Source: SVFI01 sp045588655 (GTDB lineage Bacteria; Bacillota; Clostridia; Lachnospirales; Lachnospiraceae). From it: DNA of 64,000 nucleotides. Shown piece after piece: positions 50,582-58,505 of this stretch. Position 1 is the stretch's first letter. Each line of letters opens with the position of its first letter. The stretch spans positions 1 through 64,000 of the forward strand of contig JAZNEP010000044.1 of assembly GCA_045588655.1 (NCBI GenBank), in the 5' to 3' direction. A program made the position numbers and the translations under genes. The notes under the pieces are model-generated. The model saw only the letters and a list, made by a program, of their open reading frames with translations. It was not told where the DNA came from and made no database searches.

Positions 50582-50605
50582 AATATAAGAAGGAGGCAAT
50601 TCAAG

Positions 50606-51007
50606 ATGACAATGAGCGATCCAATTGCAGATATGCTTACAAGAATCCGTAATGCAAACACTGCAAAACATGATACAGTTGATGTTCCTTCATCCAAAAT
50701 GAAACTTGCTATTGCAGACATTCTGGTTGATGAGGGTTATATTCAGAAATATGATTTAGTAGATGATGGAAACTTCAAAACAATTCGCATCACATTAAAA
50801 TACGGTGCAGATAAGAATGAAAAAATCATCTCAGGAATTAAGAGAATTTCTAAACCGGGTCTTCGTGTTTACGCTGGTAAAGACGAACTTCCAAGAGTAC
50901 TTGGCGGACTCGGAGTTGCAATTATTTCTACAAACCAGGGCGTAATTACAGACAAAAAAGCAAGAGAACTCCAGGTAGGTGGAGAGGTTCTCGCATTTGT
51001 TTGGTAA
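50606..51007 (+). CDS. rpsH: Small subunit ribosomal protein S8
   Basis: S8 (133 residues), a primary 16S rRNA binder that also controls the spc operon in some bacteria. It shows SDPIADMLTRIRNANTAKHD, KRISKPGLRVYAGKDELPRV and the end GGEVLAFVW. AGAAGGAGGC precedes it. Confidence 0.97.
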   Translation: MTMSDPIADMLTRIRNANTAKHDTVDVPSSKMKLAIADILVDEGYIQKYDLVDDGNFKTIRITLKYGADKNEKIISGIKRISKPGLRVYAGKDELPRVLGGLGVAIISTNQGVITDKKARELQVGGEVLAFVW

Positions 51008-51038
51008 TTAACCCATATATAATATAGGAGGTACGGGC

Positions 51039-51581
51039 ATGTCACGTATAGGAAGAATGCCAATCGCAGTACCGGCAGGCGTAACTGTTGATATTGCAGA
51101 AAATAATAAAGTGACTGTAAAAGGTCCAAAAGGAACACTTGAGAGAGTGCTTCCAACAGAAATGGAAATCAAGTTAGAAGATGGACAGATTGTTGTAACA
51201 AGACCAAATGATTTAAAGAAAATGAAATCTTTACATGGTCTTACAAGATCACTGCTTAACAACATGGTAGTAGGTGTTACAGATGGTTATGAAAAGAAAC
51301 TTGAAGTAAACGGTGTTGGTTACAGAGCAGCAAAACAGGGTAAAAAGTTAGTGCTTAACTTAGGTTACTCTCATCCTGTTGAAATGGAAGATCCGGAAGG
51401 TGTTGAAACTGTTCTCGATGGACAGAACATCATCATCGTAAAAGGTATCGACAAAGAAAAAGTTGGACAGTTTGCGGCTGAAATCAGAGACAAGAGAAGA
51501 CCTGAACCATACAAAGGTAAAGGTATTAAGTATGCTGATGAAGTTATCAGACGTAAAGTTGGTAAGACTGGTAAGAAATAG
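51039..51581 (+). CDS. rplF: Large subunit ribosomal protein L6
   Basis: L6 (180 residues), two related domains near the factor-binding site. Begins MSRIGRMPIAVPAGVTVDIA, carries LEVNGVGYRAAKQGKKLVLN and ends with the family pattern RRPEPYKGKGIKYADEVIRR. Confidence 0.97.
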   Translation: MSRIGRMPIAVPAGVTVDIAENNKVTVKGPKGTLERVLPTEMEIKLEDGQIVVTRPNDLKKMKSLHGLTRSLLNNMVVGVTDGYEKKLEVNGVGYRAAKQGKKLVLNLGYSHPVEMEDPEGVETVLDGQNIIIVKGIDKEKVGQFAAEIRDKRRPEPYKGKGIKYADEVIRRKVGKTGKK

Positions 51582-51598
51582 ATAAGGAGAGTGTAAAG

Positions 51599-51967
51599 AT
51601 GGTTAGTAAAGAATCAAGACAGAAAGTTCGTATTAAAAAACACTTAAAGATGCGTAACCGTTTCTCCGGAACACCTGAGAGACCACGCCTTGCAGTGTTC
51701 AGAAGTAATAATCATATGTATGCTCAAATTATCGATGATACAGTTGGTAACACTTTAGTAGCAGCTTCTACTCTTGAAAAGAGCGTAAAAGCTGAACTTG
51801 AGAAAACTAACAACGTTGATGCAGCAGCATATTTAGGAACTGTAATTGCGAAAAGAGCATTAGAAAAAGGTATTAACACAGTAGTCTTTGATAGAGGCGG
51901 CTTTATATACCAGGGTAAAATCGCAGCATTAGCAGAAGCAGCCAGAGAAGCTGGCTTAGAATTTTAG
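51599..51967 (+). CDS. rplR: Large subunit ribosomal protein L18
   Basis: L18 (122 residues), 5S rRNA-binding protein. It shows RIKKHLKMRNRFSGTPERPR, LAVFRSNNHMYAQIIDDTVG and FDRGGFIYQGKIAALAEAAR. Confidence 0.97.
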   Translation: MVSKESRQKVRIKKHLKMRNRFSGTPERPRLAVFRSNNHMYAQIIDDTVGNTLVAASTLEKSVKAELEKTNNVDAAAYLGTVIAKRALEKGINTVVFDRGGFIYQGKIAALAEAAREAGLEF

Positions 51968-51984
51968 GAAGGGAGAAAGAACAC

Positions 51985-52494
51985 ATGAAACGTACAATCA
52001 TTGACACAACAAATATGGAATTAAACGAAAAAGTTGTTTCCATTAAGCGTGTTACTAAGGTTGTTAAGGGTGGCCGTAACATGAGATTTACAGCACTTGT
52101 TGTTGTAGGCGATGGCAACGGACATGTAGGTGCTGGCCTTGGAAAAGCGACCGAAATTCCGGAAGCAATCCGTAAAGGTAAAGAAGATGCAATTAAACAT
52201 TTAGTTTCAGTTGCACTTGATGATGTAAACAGCGTAACACATGACAACATTGGTAAGTTCGGAAGTGCGTCTGTTCTTCTGAAGAAAGCTCCTGAAGGTA
52301 CTGGTATCATCGCTGGCGGTCCTGCTCGTATCGTTTGTGAACTTGCAGGTATCAAGAATATTCGTACAAAATCTTTAGGATCAAACAATAAACAGAACGT
52401 AGTTCTGGCAACGATTGAAGGTCTCAGCCAGCTCAAAACTCCAGAAGAAGTAGCTAAGAACCGCGGCAAATCAGTCAGCGAAATCATGGCTTAA
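51985..52494 (+). CDS. rpsE: Small subunit ribosomal protein S5
   Basis: S5 (169 residues), involved in decoding accuracy and mRNA unwinding at the entry site. It shows VVSIKRVTKVVKGGRNMRFT, VVVGDGNGHVGAGLGKATEI and APEGTGIIAGGPARIVCELA. Confidence 0.97.
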   Translation: MKRTIIDTTNMELNEKVVSIKRVTKVVKGGRNMRFTALVVVGDGNGHVGAGLGKATEIPEAIRKGKEDAIKHLVSVALDDVNSVTHDNIGKFGSASVLLKKAPEGTGIIAGGPARIVCELAGIKNIRTKSLGSNNKQNVVLATIEGLSQLKTPEEVAKNRGKSVSEIMA

Positions 52495-52507
52495 GGAGGA
52501 TATAAAA

Positions 52508-52696
52508 ATGGCAGCAGAAAAAATGTTAAAAGTAACTTTAGTGAAGTCTACAATCGGTGCGATTCCAAAGCACAAAGCAACTGTAGCAGCACTTGGTTTA
52601 AAGAAATTAAATAAAACAGTTGAATTACCTGACAATGCATGTACAAGAGGTATGGTAAAACAGGTATGTCATCTTGTAAAAGTTGAAGAAGCATAA
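52508..52696 (+). CDS. rpmD: Large subunit ribosomal protein L30
   Basis: L30 (62 residues), the short bacterial form: KMLKVTLVKSTIGAIPKHKA followed by GLKKLNKTVELPDN and a C-terminal VCHLVKVEEA. AAGGAGGATAT precedes it. Confidence 0.96.
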   Translation: MAAEKMLKVTLVKSTIGAIPKHKATVAALGLKKLNKTVELPDNACTRGMVKQVCHLVKVEEA

Positions 52697-52722
52697 GAAT
52701 ATTGAGATAAGGAGGTGTCATA

Positions 52723-53163
52723 ATGGAATTATCTAATTTAAGACCTGCAGAAGGTTCTAAACACAGTGATAATTTTAGAAGAGGTCGTGGACACGGTTCA
52801 GGAAATGGTAAGACAGCCGGTAAAGGTCACAAAGGACAGAAGGCTCGTTCCGGTGCACCAAGAATTGGTTTCGAAGGTGGACAGATGCCATTATACAGAA
52901 GAATTCCTAAGAGAGGATTCAAAAATCGTAACTCAAAAGATATCGTTTCAATTAATGTAGCGGTTCTTGACAGATTCGATGATGGTGCAACAGTTGATGT
53001 TGCTGCATTAGTAGAAGCAGGAGTTATCAAAAATCCACGTGATGGAGTAAAGATCCTCGGAAACGGAGAAATAACCAAAAAGCTCAATGTTAAAGTTGAT
53101 GCGTTCAGTGCATCTGCAAAAGAAAAAATTGAAGCAGTTGGTGGAACAGCAGAGGTGATCTAA
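52723..53163 (+). CDS. rplO: Large subunit ribosomal protein L15
   Basis: L15 (146 residues), a late-assembly 50S protein with a Gly/Arg-rich N-terminal tail (RGRGHGSGNGKTAGKGHKGQ) and GFEGGQMPLYRRIPKRGFKN. Its stop overlaps the secY start by one base (TAATG). Confidence 0.97.
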   Translation: MELSNLRPAEGSKHSDNFRRGRGHGSGNGKTAGKGHKGQKARSGAPRIGFEGGQMPLYRRIPKRGFKNRNSKDIVSINVAVLDRFDDGATVDVAALVEAGVIKNPRDGVKILGNGEITKKLNVKVDAFSASAKEKIEAVGGTAEVI

Positions 53164-54482
53164 TGTTAACTACTATTAGGAATGCTTTTAAGATCAAAGA
53201 TATCAGAAATCGATTATTATTTACGCTGGCTATGTTAGTTGTCATCCGTTTTGGATGTCAGCTGCCTGTGCCGGGCGTTAACCGTGACTATTTTACACAG
53301 TGGTTTGCTAGTCAGGCTGGTGAAACATTCAATTTCTTTAATGCATTTACCGGTGGTTCTTTTATGAATATGTCAGTATTTGCATTGAATATTACACCAT
53401 ATATCACATCTTCCATTATTATGCAGCTTTTGACCATCGCGATTCCAAAATTGGAAGAGATGCAGAAAGATGGAGAAGACGGAAGAAAGAAAATTGCAAC
53501 GATTACCCGCTATGTAACGGTTGGTCTTGCCTTGATTGAGTCAACAGCTATGGCGATCGGTTTCGCAAGAAGCGGACTTCTTCAAGGAGACTCCAAGGTG
53601 TTTGAGGGCATCGTAGTGGTAGCAGCTTTGACAGCCGGTTCTGCATTTATTATGTGGATTGGTGAAAGAATTACAGAACATGGTGTTGGAAATGGTATCT
53701 CGATTGTACTTACAATCAACATTATCTCCAGAGTACCGGAAGATCTTGCAAACTTATATAATCAGTTTGTGAAGAATGCAGAAACAGTTACACTTGCTGT
53801 TATTTCTGCAATCGTAATTATTATGATTATTATCGGTATGATTGTTCTTGTAATATTGCTGAATGGCGGAGTTCGTAAGATTCCGGTTCAGTATGCAAAG
53901 CGTGTACAGGGACAGAAAGCGATGGGTGGACAGAGTTCACACATTCCGCTTAAAATCAACACCGCAGGTGTTATTCCAATTATCTTTGCATCTTCGTTGA
54001 TGCAGTTCCCAACCGTTATCTGCCAGCTGGTAGGTTATCAGGGGACAGGAGTTTGGGGAGAAATACTTAAAGGTCTGAATTCTAATAACTGGTGTAATCC
54101 AGATATTCCTGTTTATAGTATTGGTTTGGTTGTGTATATATTGTTAGTTGTATTTTTTGCTTACTTCTATACATCCATCACATTCAACCCAATGGAAATT
54201 GCAAATAATATTAAAAGACAGGGTGGTTTTGTTCCGGGTATCAGACCTGGAAAACCGACAACAGATTATTTGACACATATTTTAAATTATGTAATCTTCA
54301 TCGGAGCGATCGGCTTAATTATCATTGCAGCATTACCATTCTTCTTCAATGGTGTGTTTGGTGCAGAGGTATCGTTCGGAGGAACAAGTCTGATCATTAT
54401 CGTCAGCGTTGTTTTAGAGACGATCAAACAGATCGAGTCACGTATGTTGGTTCGTAATTATAAAGGATTTTTAAATGCGTAA
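53163..54482 (+). CDS. secY: Preprotein translocase subunit SecY
   Basis: Channel-forming subunit of the Sec translocon, 439 residues and ten membrane helices. Recognised by FGCQLPVPGVNRDYF, the helix 2 region NITPYITSSIIMQLLTIAIP, GNGISIVLTINII and NPMEIANNIKRQGGFVPGIR in the cytoplasmic loop that binds SecA and the ribosome. Translationally coupled to rplO. A hairpin lies between it and adk. Confidence 0.97.
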   Translation: MLTTIRNAFKIKDIRNRLLFTLAMLVVIRFGCQLPVPGVNRDYFTQWFASQAGETFNFFNAFTGGSFMNMSVFALNITPYITSSIIMQLLTIAIPKLEEMQKDGEDGRKKIATITRYVTVGLALIESTAMAIGFARSGLLQGDSKVFEGIVVVAALTAGSAFIMWIGERITEHGVGNGISIVLTINIISRVPEDLANLYNQFVKNAETVTLAVISAIVIIMIIIGMIVLVILLNGGVRKIPVQYAKRVQGQKAMGGQSSHIPLKINTAGVIPIIFASSLMQFPTVICQLVGYQGTGVWGEILKGLNSNNWCNPDIPVYSIGLVVYILLVVFFAYFYTSITFNPMEIANNIKRQGGFVPGIRPGKPTTDYLTHILNYVIFIGAIGLIIIAALPFFFNGVFGAEVSFGGTSLIIIVSVVLETIKQIESRMLVRNYKGFLNA

Positions 54483-54500
54483 TGCATAGAAAAAGAGTTC

Positions 54501-54529
54501 TGGGGCAGGCGAAATTTCGCTTGTCCCAT
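54501..54529 (+). other. Stem-loop between secY and adk
   Basis: The bases 54501-54529 hold a hairpin, GGCAGGCGAAA with TTTCGCTTGTCC, having G-T wobbles. No T run follows, so it looks like an RNA processing or stabilising stem rather than a terminator. Confidence 0.45.
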
Positions 54530-54567
54530 GAATTGGTTATATTTACCTATTTATTCGGAGGATGAAA

Positions 54568-55212
54568 ATGAAAATTATTATGTTAGGTGCCCCGGGCGCA
54601 GGAAAAGGAACACAGGCTAAAATGATCGCAGATAAATACAGCGTTCCACACGTATCTACAGGCGACATTTTCAGAGCAAATATTAAAAACGGTACAGAGC
54701 TTGGTATGGAAGCAAAAAAATACATGGACCAGGGACTTTTAGTTCCGGATGAGCTTACGGTAAAGATTCTTCTTGACAGAGTAGCACAGGATGATTGCAA
54801 AAATGGTTATGTTTTGGATGGTTTCCCAAGAACGATTCCGCAGGCAGAGGTACTGGATAAGGCACTGGCAGAGCTTGGTGAGACAATCGACTACGCAATT
54901 AATGTAGATGTTCCTGATGAAAATATTATTAACAGAATGTCAGGAAGACGTGCATGTCTTGCTTGTGGAGCTACCTATCATATGGAACATGTTCCGCCAA
55001 AGCAGGAAGGAATATGTGATAGATGTGGAAAAGAGCTTGTGCTTCGTGATGATGACAAGCCGGAAACAGTAAAGAACCGTTTGGAAATCTACCATGAACA
55101 GACACAGCCACTGATTGATTTCTATACAGAAAAGGGTGTGCTCAAAACAGTAGACGGAACGGTACCTATGAAGGAAGTATTTGATGCTATCGTTGCAATC
55201 TTAGGAGAGTAA
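54568..55212 (+). CDS. adk: Adenylate kinase, zinc-binding form
   Basis: Interconverts ATP plus AMP and two ADP. The P-loop is GAPGAGKGTQ, followed by the AMP-binding STGDIFR and DGFPRT. The lid carries a zinc site: C-x2-C in CLACGATYH and C-x2-C in CDRCGK, the form typical of Firmicutes. ATG 54568 is preferred (GGAGG at 54557-54561); the ATG six bases upstream directly abuts the site. 214 residues, the usual length. map follows after two bases. Confidence 0.96.
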   Translation: MKIIMLGAPGAGKGTQAKMIADKYSVPHVSTGDIFRANIKNGTELGMEAKKYMDQGLLVPDELTVKILLDRVAQDDCKNGYVLDGFPRTIPQAEVLDKALAELGETIDYAINVDVPDENIINRMSGRRACLACGATYHMEHVPPKQEGICDRCGKELVLRDDDKPETVKNRLEIYHEQTQPLIDFYTEKGVLKTVDGTVPMKEVFDAIVAILGE

Positions 55213-55214
55213 AA

Positions 55215-55970
55215 ATGGCAGTAACAGTAAAATCAGCAAGAGAACTTGGACTAATGAGAGATGCAGGCAAAATGCTTGCAGAAGTACACGCGCGTCTCGG
55301 AGAGGCGATTGAGCCAGGAATGTCCACTCTTGATATTGATACATTGGGAGAAAAATTAATCAGAAGCTATGGTTGTATTCCTAATTTTCTGAATTATAAC
55401 GGATATCCGGCTTCCATCTGTGTTTCTGTGAATGATGAGGTGGTACATGGAATTCCACGAGCAGACCGAATTCTGCAAGAGGGTGACATCGTAAGCCTTG
55501 ATGCAGGACTGATATATAAAGGATATCATTCGGATGCGGCAAGAACTTATGCCGTAGGTGAAATCAGCGAAGAGGCAAAACTCTTGATTGAACGAACCAA
55601 GCAGAGTTTCTTTGAAGGGATTAAAATGGCCGTGGCAGGGAATCATCTTTACGATATTTCCAACCGCATTGACGCATATATCAGTCAGTTCGGTTATGGG
55701 ATTGTAACAGATCTCGTTGGACACGGTATCGGAACAAAGCTTCATGAAGATCCACAGATTCCCAACTTTGCACAAAGAAGACGTGGTGTTAAGCTTTGCG
55801 CTGGTATGACGCTGGCGATAGAACCGATGATTAATCTTGGCAGAAGCGATGTGGAATGGTTGGATGATGACTGGACGGTTGTCACAGAAGACGGAAGTTA
55901 TTCCGCACATTATGAAAATACAATTGCAATTACAGCGGACGGAGAACCGGAAATACTCACTCTGTTATAA
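55215..55970 (+). CDS. map: Methionine aminopeptidase, type I
   Basis: Removes the initiator Met from new proteins, using two metal ions. Metal ligands can be placed in DAGLIYKGYHSDAART (two Asp), GHGIGTKLHE (His), TLAIEPM (Glu) and HYENTIAIT (Glu). 251 residues, without the N-terminal SH3-like extension. The site TTAGGAGAG lies inside the adk end. Confidence 0.96.
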   Translation: MAVTVKSARELGLMRDAGKMLAEVHARLGEAIEPGMSTLDIDTLGEKLIRSYGCIPNFLNYNGYPASICVSVNDEVVHGIPRADRILQEGDIVSLDAGLIYKGYHSDAARTYAVGEISEEAKLLIERTKQSFFEGIKMAVAGNHLYDISNRIDAYISQFGYGIVTDLVGHGIGTKLHEDPQIPNFAQRRRGVKLCAGMTLAIEPMINLGRSDVEWLDDDWTVVTEDGSYSAHYENTIAITADGEPEILTLL

Positions 55971-55995
55971 TAGTAAGGTAGAGAAGGGATTTAAA

Positions 55996-56271
55996 ATGAT
56001 TGGAATGTTGGCGACGGCAAAAGCCGGACATGATAAAAACCGGATATACATTATTATAGAAGAAACAGAAGATTCCGTATGGTTGGCAGATGGTCGATAT
56101 AAAACATTGATTCGGCCGAAAGTCAAAAACAAAAAACACATTCAGATTTGGAAGAAAGAAACTCCGGAGCTTGCAGCAATTAAAAAGAAGCTGGTTGCAA
56201 AAGAGACGGTCAGAGATGAAGAAATAAAAAGAGCGATTAAACTTGTAGTTGACAGAGAATTGGAGGAGTAA
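55996..56271 (+). CDS. KOW-domain RNA-binding protein (L14e-like)
   Basis: Protein of 91 residues, starting at ATG 55996 behind AGAAGGGATT. It has an N-terminal KOW-type fold (GMLATAKAGHDKNRIYIIIE; VWLADGRYKTLIRPKVKNKK) and a charged helical tail (IKKKLVAKETVRDEEIKRAI). Such genes sit between map and infA in many clostridia and are annotated as ribosomal L14e-like. The role on the ribosome is not established. The frame extending upstream to 55837 is a shadow of map. Confidence 0.85.
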   Translation: MIGMLATAKAGHDKNRIYIIIEETEDSVWLADGRYKTLIRPKVKNKKHIQIWKKETPELAAIKKKLVAKETVRDEEIKRAIKLVVDRELEE

Positions 56272-56272
56272 G

Positions 56273-56491
56273 ATGTCAAAAGCAGATGTAATTGAAATCG
56301 AGGGAACCGTAGTTGAAAAATTACCAAATACAATGTTTCAGGTTGAGCTTGAAAACGGACATAAGGTTTTAGCTCACATCAGCGGAAAGCTGAGACAAAA
56401 TTTCATCAGAATCTTACCTGGTGATAAAGTTACTTTAGAATTATCCCCATATGATTTATCCAAAGGAAGAATCATTTGGAGAGATAAATAA
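56273..56491 (+). CDS. infA: Translation initiation factor IF-1
   Basis: IF-1 (72 residues), an S1/OB-fold protein that binds the ribosomal A site during initiation. It begins MSKADVIEIEGTVVEKLPNT and shows FQVELENGHKVLAHISGKLR and DKVTLELSPYDLSKGRI. The site TTGGAGGAG is inside the end of the KOW gene, and the start lies only one base after its stop. Confidence 0.96.
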   Translation: MSKADVIEIEGTVVEKLPNTMFQVELENGHKVLAHISGKLRQNFIRILPGDKVTLELSPYDLSKGRIIWRDK

Positions 56492-56506
56492 AATCATGAA
56501 ATAGTA

Positions 56507-56535
56507 TTGCAAACGCAGGTTTGCTATGCTATAAT
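56507..56535 (+). promoter_or_regulatory. Internal promoter before rpmJ (alpha operon)
   Basis: TTGCAA (56507-56512) and TATAAT (56530-56535) are 17 bases apart, with the same -35 box as the S10 promoter. It lies right after infA and could drive rpmJ-rpsM-rpsK-rpsD-rpoA-rplQ separately. Confidence 0.8.
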
Positions 56536-56568
56536 GTAAAACGGTCTTTTTTGAAAGGAGGGTTTAAC

Positions 56569-56682
56569 GTGAAAGTTAGATCATCAGTAAAACCAATTTG
56601 CGAAAAATGCAAAATCATCAAAAGAAAGGGTAAAATCAGAGTAATCTGTGAGAACCCAAAACACAAACAGGTACAGGGTTAA
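56569..56682 (+). CDS. rpmJ: Large subunit ribosomal protein L36
   Basis: L36 (37 residues), zinc-binding, with the start codon GTG 56569 behind GAAAGGAGGG. The sequence begins MKVRSSVKPICEKCKIIKRK, with C11, C14, C27 and H32 as zinc ligands. Confidence 0.96.
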   Translation: MKVRSSVKPICEKCKIIKRKGKIRVICENPKHKQVQG

Positions 56683-56699
56683 TTTAAATTAACAGACCA

Positions 56700-56890
56700 A
56701 AAGAAATCTTGTATCACGATTTAAGCGGCTGACAGCAGTCTTTCCGTCAAAAGACGTGCTGATTAAGATAATTTTACGTAGTGAGCCTACGGGAAATTAC
56801 TTATTGATACCGAGAATTTAGAAGCTTAGTATCGGAAAGACCGGATGATGTCCGGTTGGGCATTTTTGTGTTTATGCCCCAATCAATTAG
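56700..56890 (+). ncRNA. Structured RNA spacer between rpmJ and rpsM
   Basis: The 258-base gap carries at least four hairpins and no ORF. CAGCAGTCTT (56733-56742) pairs with AAGAC plus TGCTG (56751-56761) with one bulge. TAATTT..CGTAG (56769-56781) pairs with CTACG..AAATTA (56787-56799). GATAC (56806-56810) pairs with GTATC (56829-56833). ACCGGA/TCCGGT (56840-56856) and GGGCAT/ATGCCC (56858-56879) follow. It is a candidate autoregulatory leader for the alpha operon, where S4 is the usual regulator; the ligand is not shown. Confidence 0.6.
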
Positions 56891-56940
56891 TAACAATTTA
56901 ATTACGGTACAGATGTACCCGGAAATCGGAGGAAAAGAAA

Positions 56941-57309
56941 ATGGCTCGTATTGCAGGTGTTGACTTACCTAGAGACAAACGTGTTGAAATCGGTTTGACT
57001 TATATCTACGGAATCGGTAGAACAAGTGCAACTCGTATTTTAGCAGACGCAAAAGTAAACCCAGATACTCGTTGTAGAGACTTGACAGACGAAGAAGTTA
57101 AGAGAATCAGTGAAGTAATCGACGAAACTCAGGTTGTAGAAGGTGATTTGAGAAGAGAAATCGCTCTTAACATCAAGCGTTTACAGGAAATCGGATGCTA
57201 TCGTGGTATTCGTCATCGTAAAGGACTTCCTGTTCGTGGTCAGAAGACAAAGACAAACGCTAGAACTCGTAAGGGTCCAAAGAGAACAGTAGCAAATAAG
57301 AAGAAATAA
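56941..57309 (+). CDS. rpsM: Small subunit ribosomal protein S13
   Basis: S13 (122 residues), in the 30S head, contacts the P-site tRNA. Recognised by MARIAGVDLPRDKRVEIGLT, YIYGIGRTSATRIL and the basic tail RGQKTKTNARTRKGPKRTVA. Confidence 0.97.
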   Translation: MARIAGVDLPRDKRVEIGLTYIYGIGRTSATRILADAKVNPDTRCRDLTDEEVKRISEVIDETQVVEGDLRREIALNIKRLQEIGCYRGIRHRKGLPVRGQKTKTNARTRKGPKRTVANKKK

Positions 57310-57351
57310 TCCATAAGGATTTAGTTTAAGAGAAAGTAGGTTAGTTTAATT

Positions 57352-57747
57352 ATGCCTAAACAGGTTGCAAAAAAAGTAACAAAGAAGCGTGTAAAGAAAA
57401 ACGTTGAACGCGGACAGGCACATATCCAGTCTTCATTTAACAATACAATTGTTACATTGACAGATACAGAAGGAAACGCTCTTAGCTGGGCAAGTGCAGG
57501 TGGTCTTGGATTTAGAGGTTCAAAGAAATCTACTCCTTATGCAGCTCAGATGGCAGCAGAGACTGCTACAAAAGCAGCATTAGTACATGGTTTGAAATCA
57601 GTTGACGTTATGGTAAAAGGACCGGGTTCAGGTCGTGAAGCAGCGATTCGTGCTCTTCAGGCTTGTGGTCTTGAAGTAACAAGTATCCGTGACGTAACTC
57701 CAGTACCACACAACGGATGCCGTCCACCAAAACGTCGTCGTGTGTAG
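57352..57747 (+). CDS. rpsK: Small subunit ribosomal protein S11
   Basis: S11 (131 residues), in the 30S platform. It shows GQAHIQSSFNNTIVTLTDTE, GPGSGREAAIRALQ and the end TPVPHNGCRPPKRRRV. No strong ribosome binding site is visible before ATG 57352, only GAAAGTAGG. Confidence 0.96.
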   Translation: MPKQVAKKVTKKRVKKNVERGQAHIQSSFNNTIVTLTDTEGNALSWASAGGLGFRGSKKSTPYAAQMAAETATKAALVHGLKSVDVMVKGPGSGREAAIRALQACGLEVTSIRDVTPVPHNGCRPPKRRRV

Positions 57748-57855
57748 TCTTGTATGTACTAGGACTAGATTCGGATTTTAATTATAGTAATTGTAAATGG
57801 ATATGTTGGAAGAAAGTGCTGTGTGCACTGTAAACAATATTAGGAGGAAAAACAA

Positions 57856-58449
57856 ATGGCAGTAAACAGAGTTCCTGTGTTAAAAAGATGTAGATCACTT
57901 GGTCTTGAGCCAAGCTACCTTGGATACGATAAAAAATCTAACCGTCAGTTAGTTAGAGCAAATAAGAAGATTAGTGAGTATGGTCTTCAGCTTCGTGAAA
58001 AACAGAAAGCAAAATTCATCTATGGTATGCTTGAAAAACCTTTCCGTACCTATTACGAAAAGGCTGATATGATGAAAGGTCAGACCGGTGAAAACTTAAT
58101 GATTCTTCTTGAAAGAAGATTAGATAACGTAATCTTCCGCCTTGGTTTTGCAAGAACAAGAAGAGAAGCAAGACAGGTTGTTGGACACAAACACGTATTA
58201 GTAAACGGTAAATGTGTAAACATTCCTTCTTACCTCATCAAAGCTGGTGATGTGATTGAAATCAGAGAAAAATCTAAGAGCTTACAGAGATACAAAGATA
58301 TCGTGGAAGTAACAGGAGCAAGATTAGTTCCGGAATGGCTTGATCAGGATATCGAAGGATTAAAAGGAACTGTGAAATCACTTCCTGCAAGAGAAATGAT
58401 TGATGTACCTGTTGACGAAATGCTTATCGTCGAATTATATTCTAAATAA
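57856..58449 (+). CDS. rpsD: Small subunit ribosomal protein S4
   Basis: S4 (197 residues), initiates 30S assembly and often represses its operon. It shows RKLGLEPSY-type N-terminal features (CRSLGLEPSYLGYDKKSNRQ), MILLERRLDNVIFRLGFART and the S4 domain with VGHKHVLVNGKCVNIPSYL. Its presence between rpsK and rpoA is the usual order in clostridia, unlike Bacillus. It lacks the zinc cysteines of the C+ form. Confidence 0.97.
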   Translation: MAVNRVPVLKRCRSLGLEPSYLGYDKKSNRQLVRANKKISEYGLQLREKQKAKFIYGMLEKPFRTYYEKADMMKGQTGENLMILLERRLDNVIFRLGFARTRREARQVVGHKHVLVNGKCVNIPSYLIKAGDVIEIREKSKSLQRYKDIVEVTGARLVPEWLDQDIEGLKGTVKSLPAREMIDVPVDEMLIVELYSK

Positions 58450-58505
58450 TTAATGTAAGAAATAATTCACATAGATAAGAGTTTATTGTAAGGAGGGTAT
58501 TTACA

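Noticed and set aside
51903..52487. 194-codon reverse frame opposite rpsE
   Set aside because: It mirrors the codon pattern of the S5 gene and reads as low-complexity Ser/Pro/Leu sequence; shadow ORF.
55356..55910. Long reverse-strand open frame opposite map
   Set aside because: It is antisense to a complete, well-conserved methionine aminopeptidase gene and has no family resemblance or ribosome binding site.
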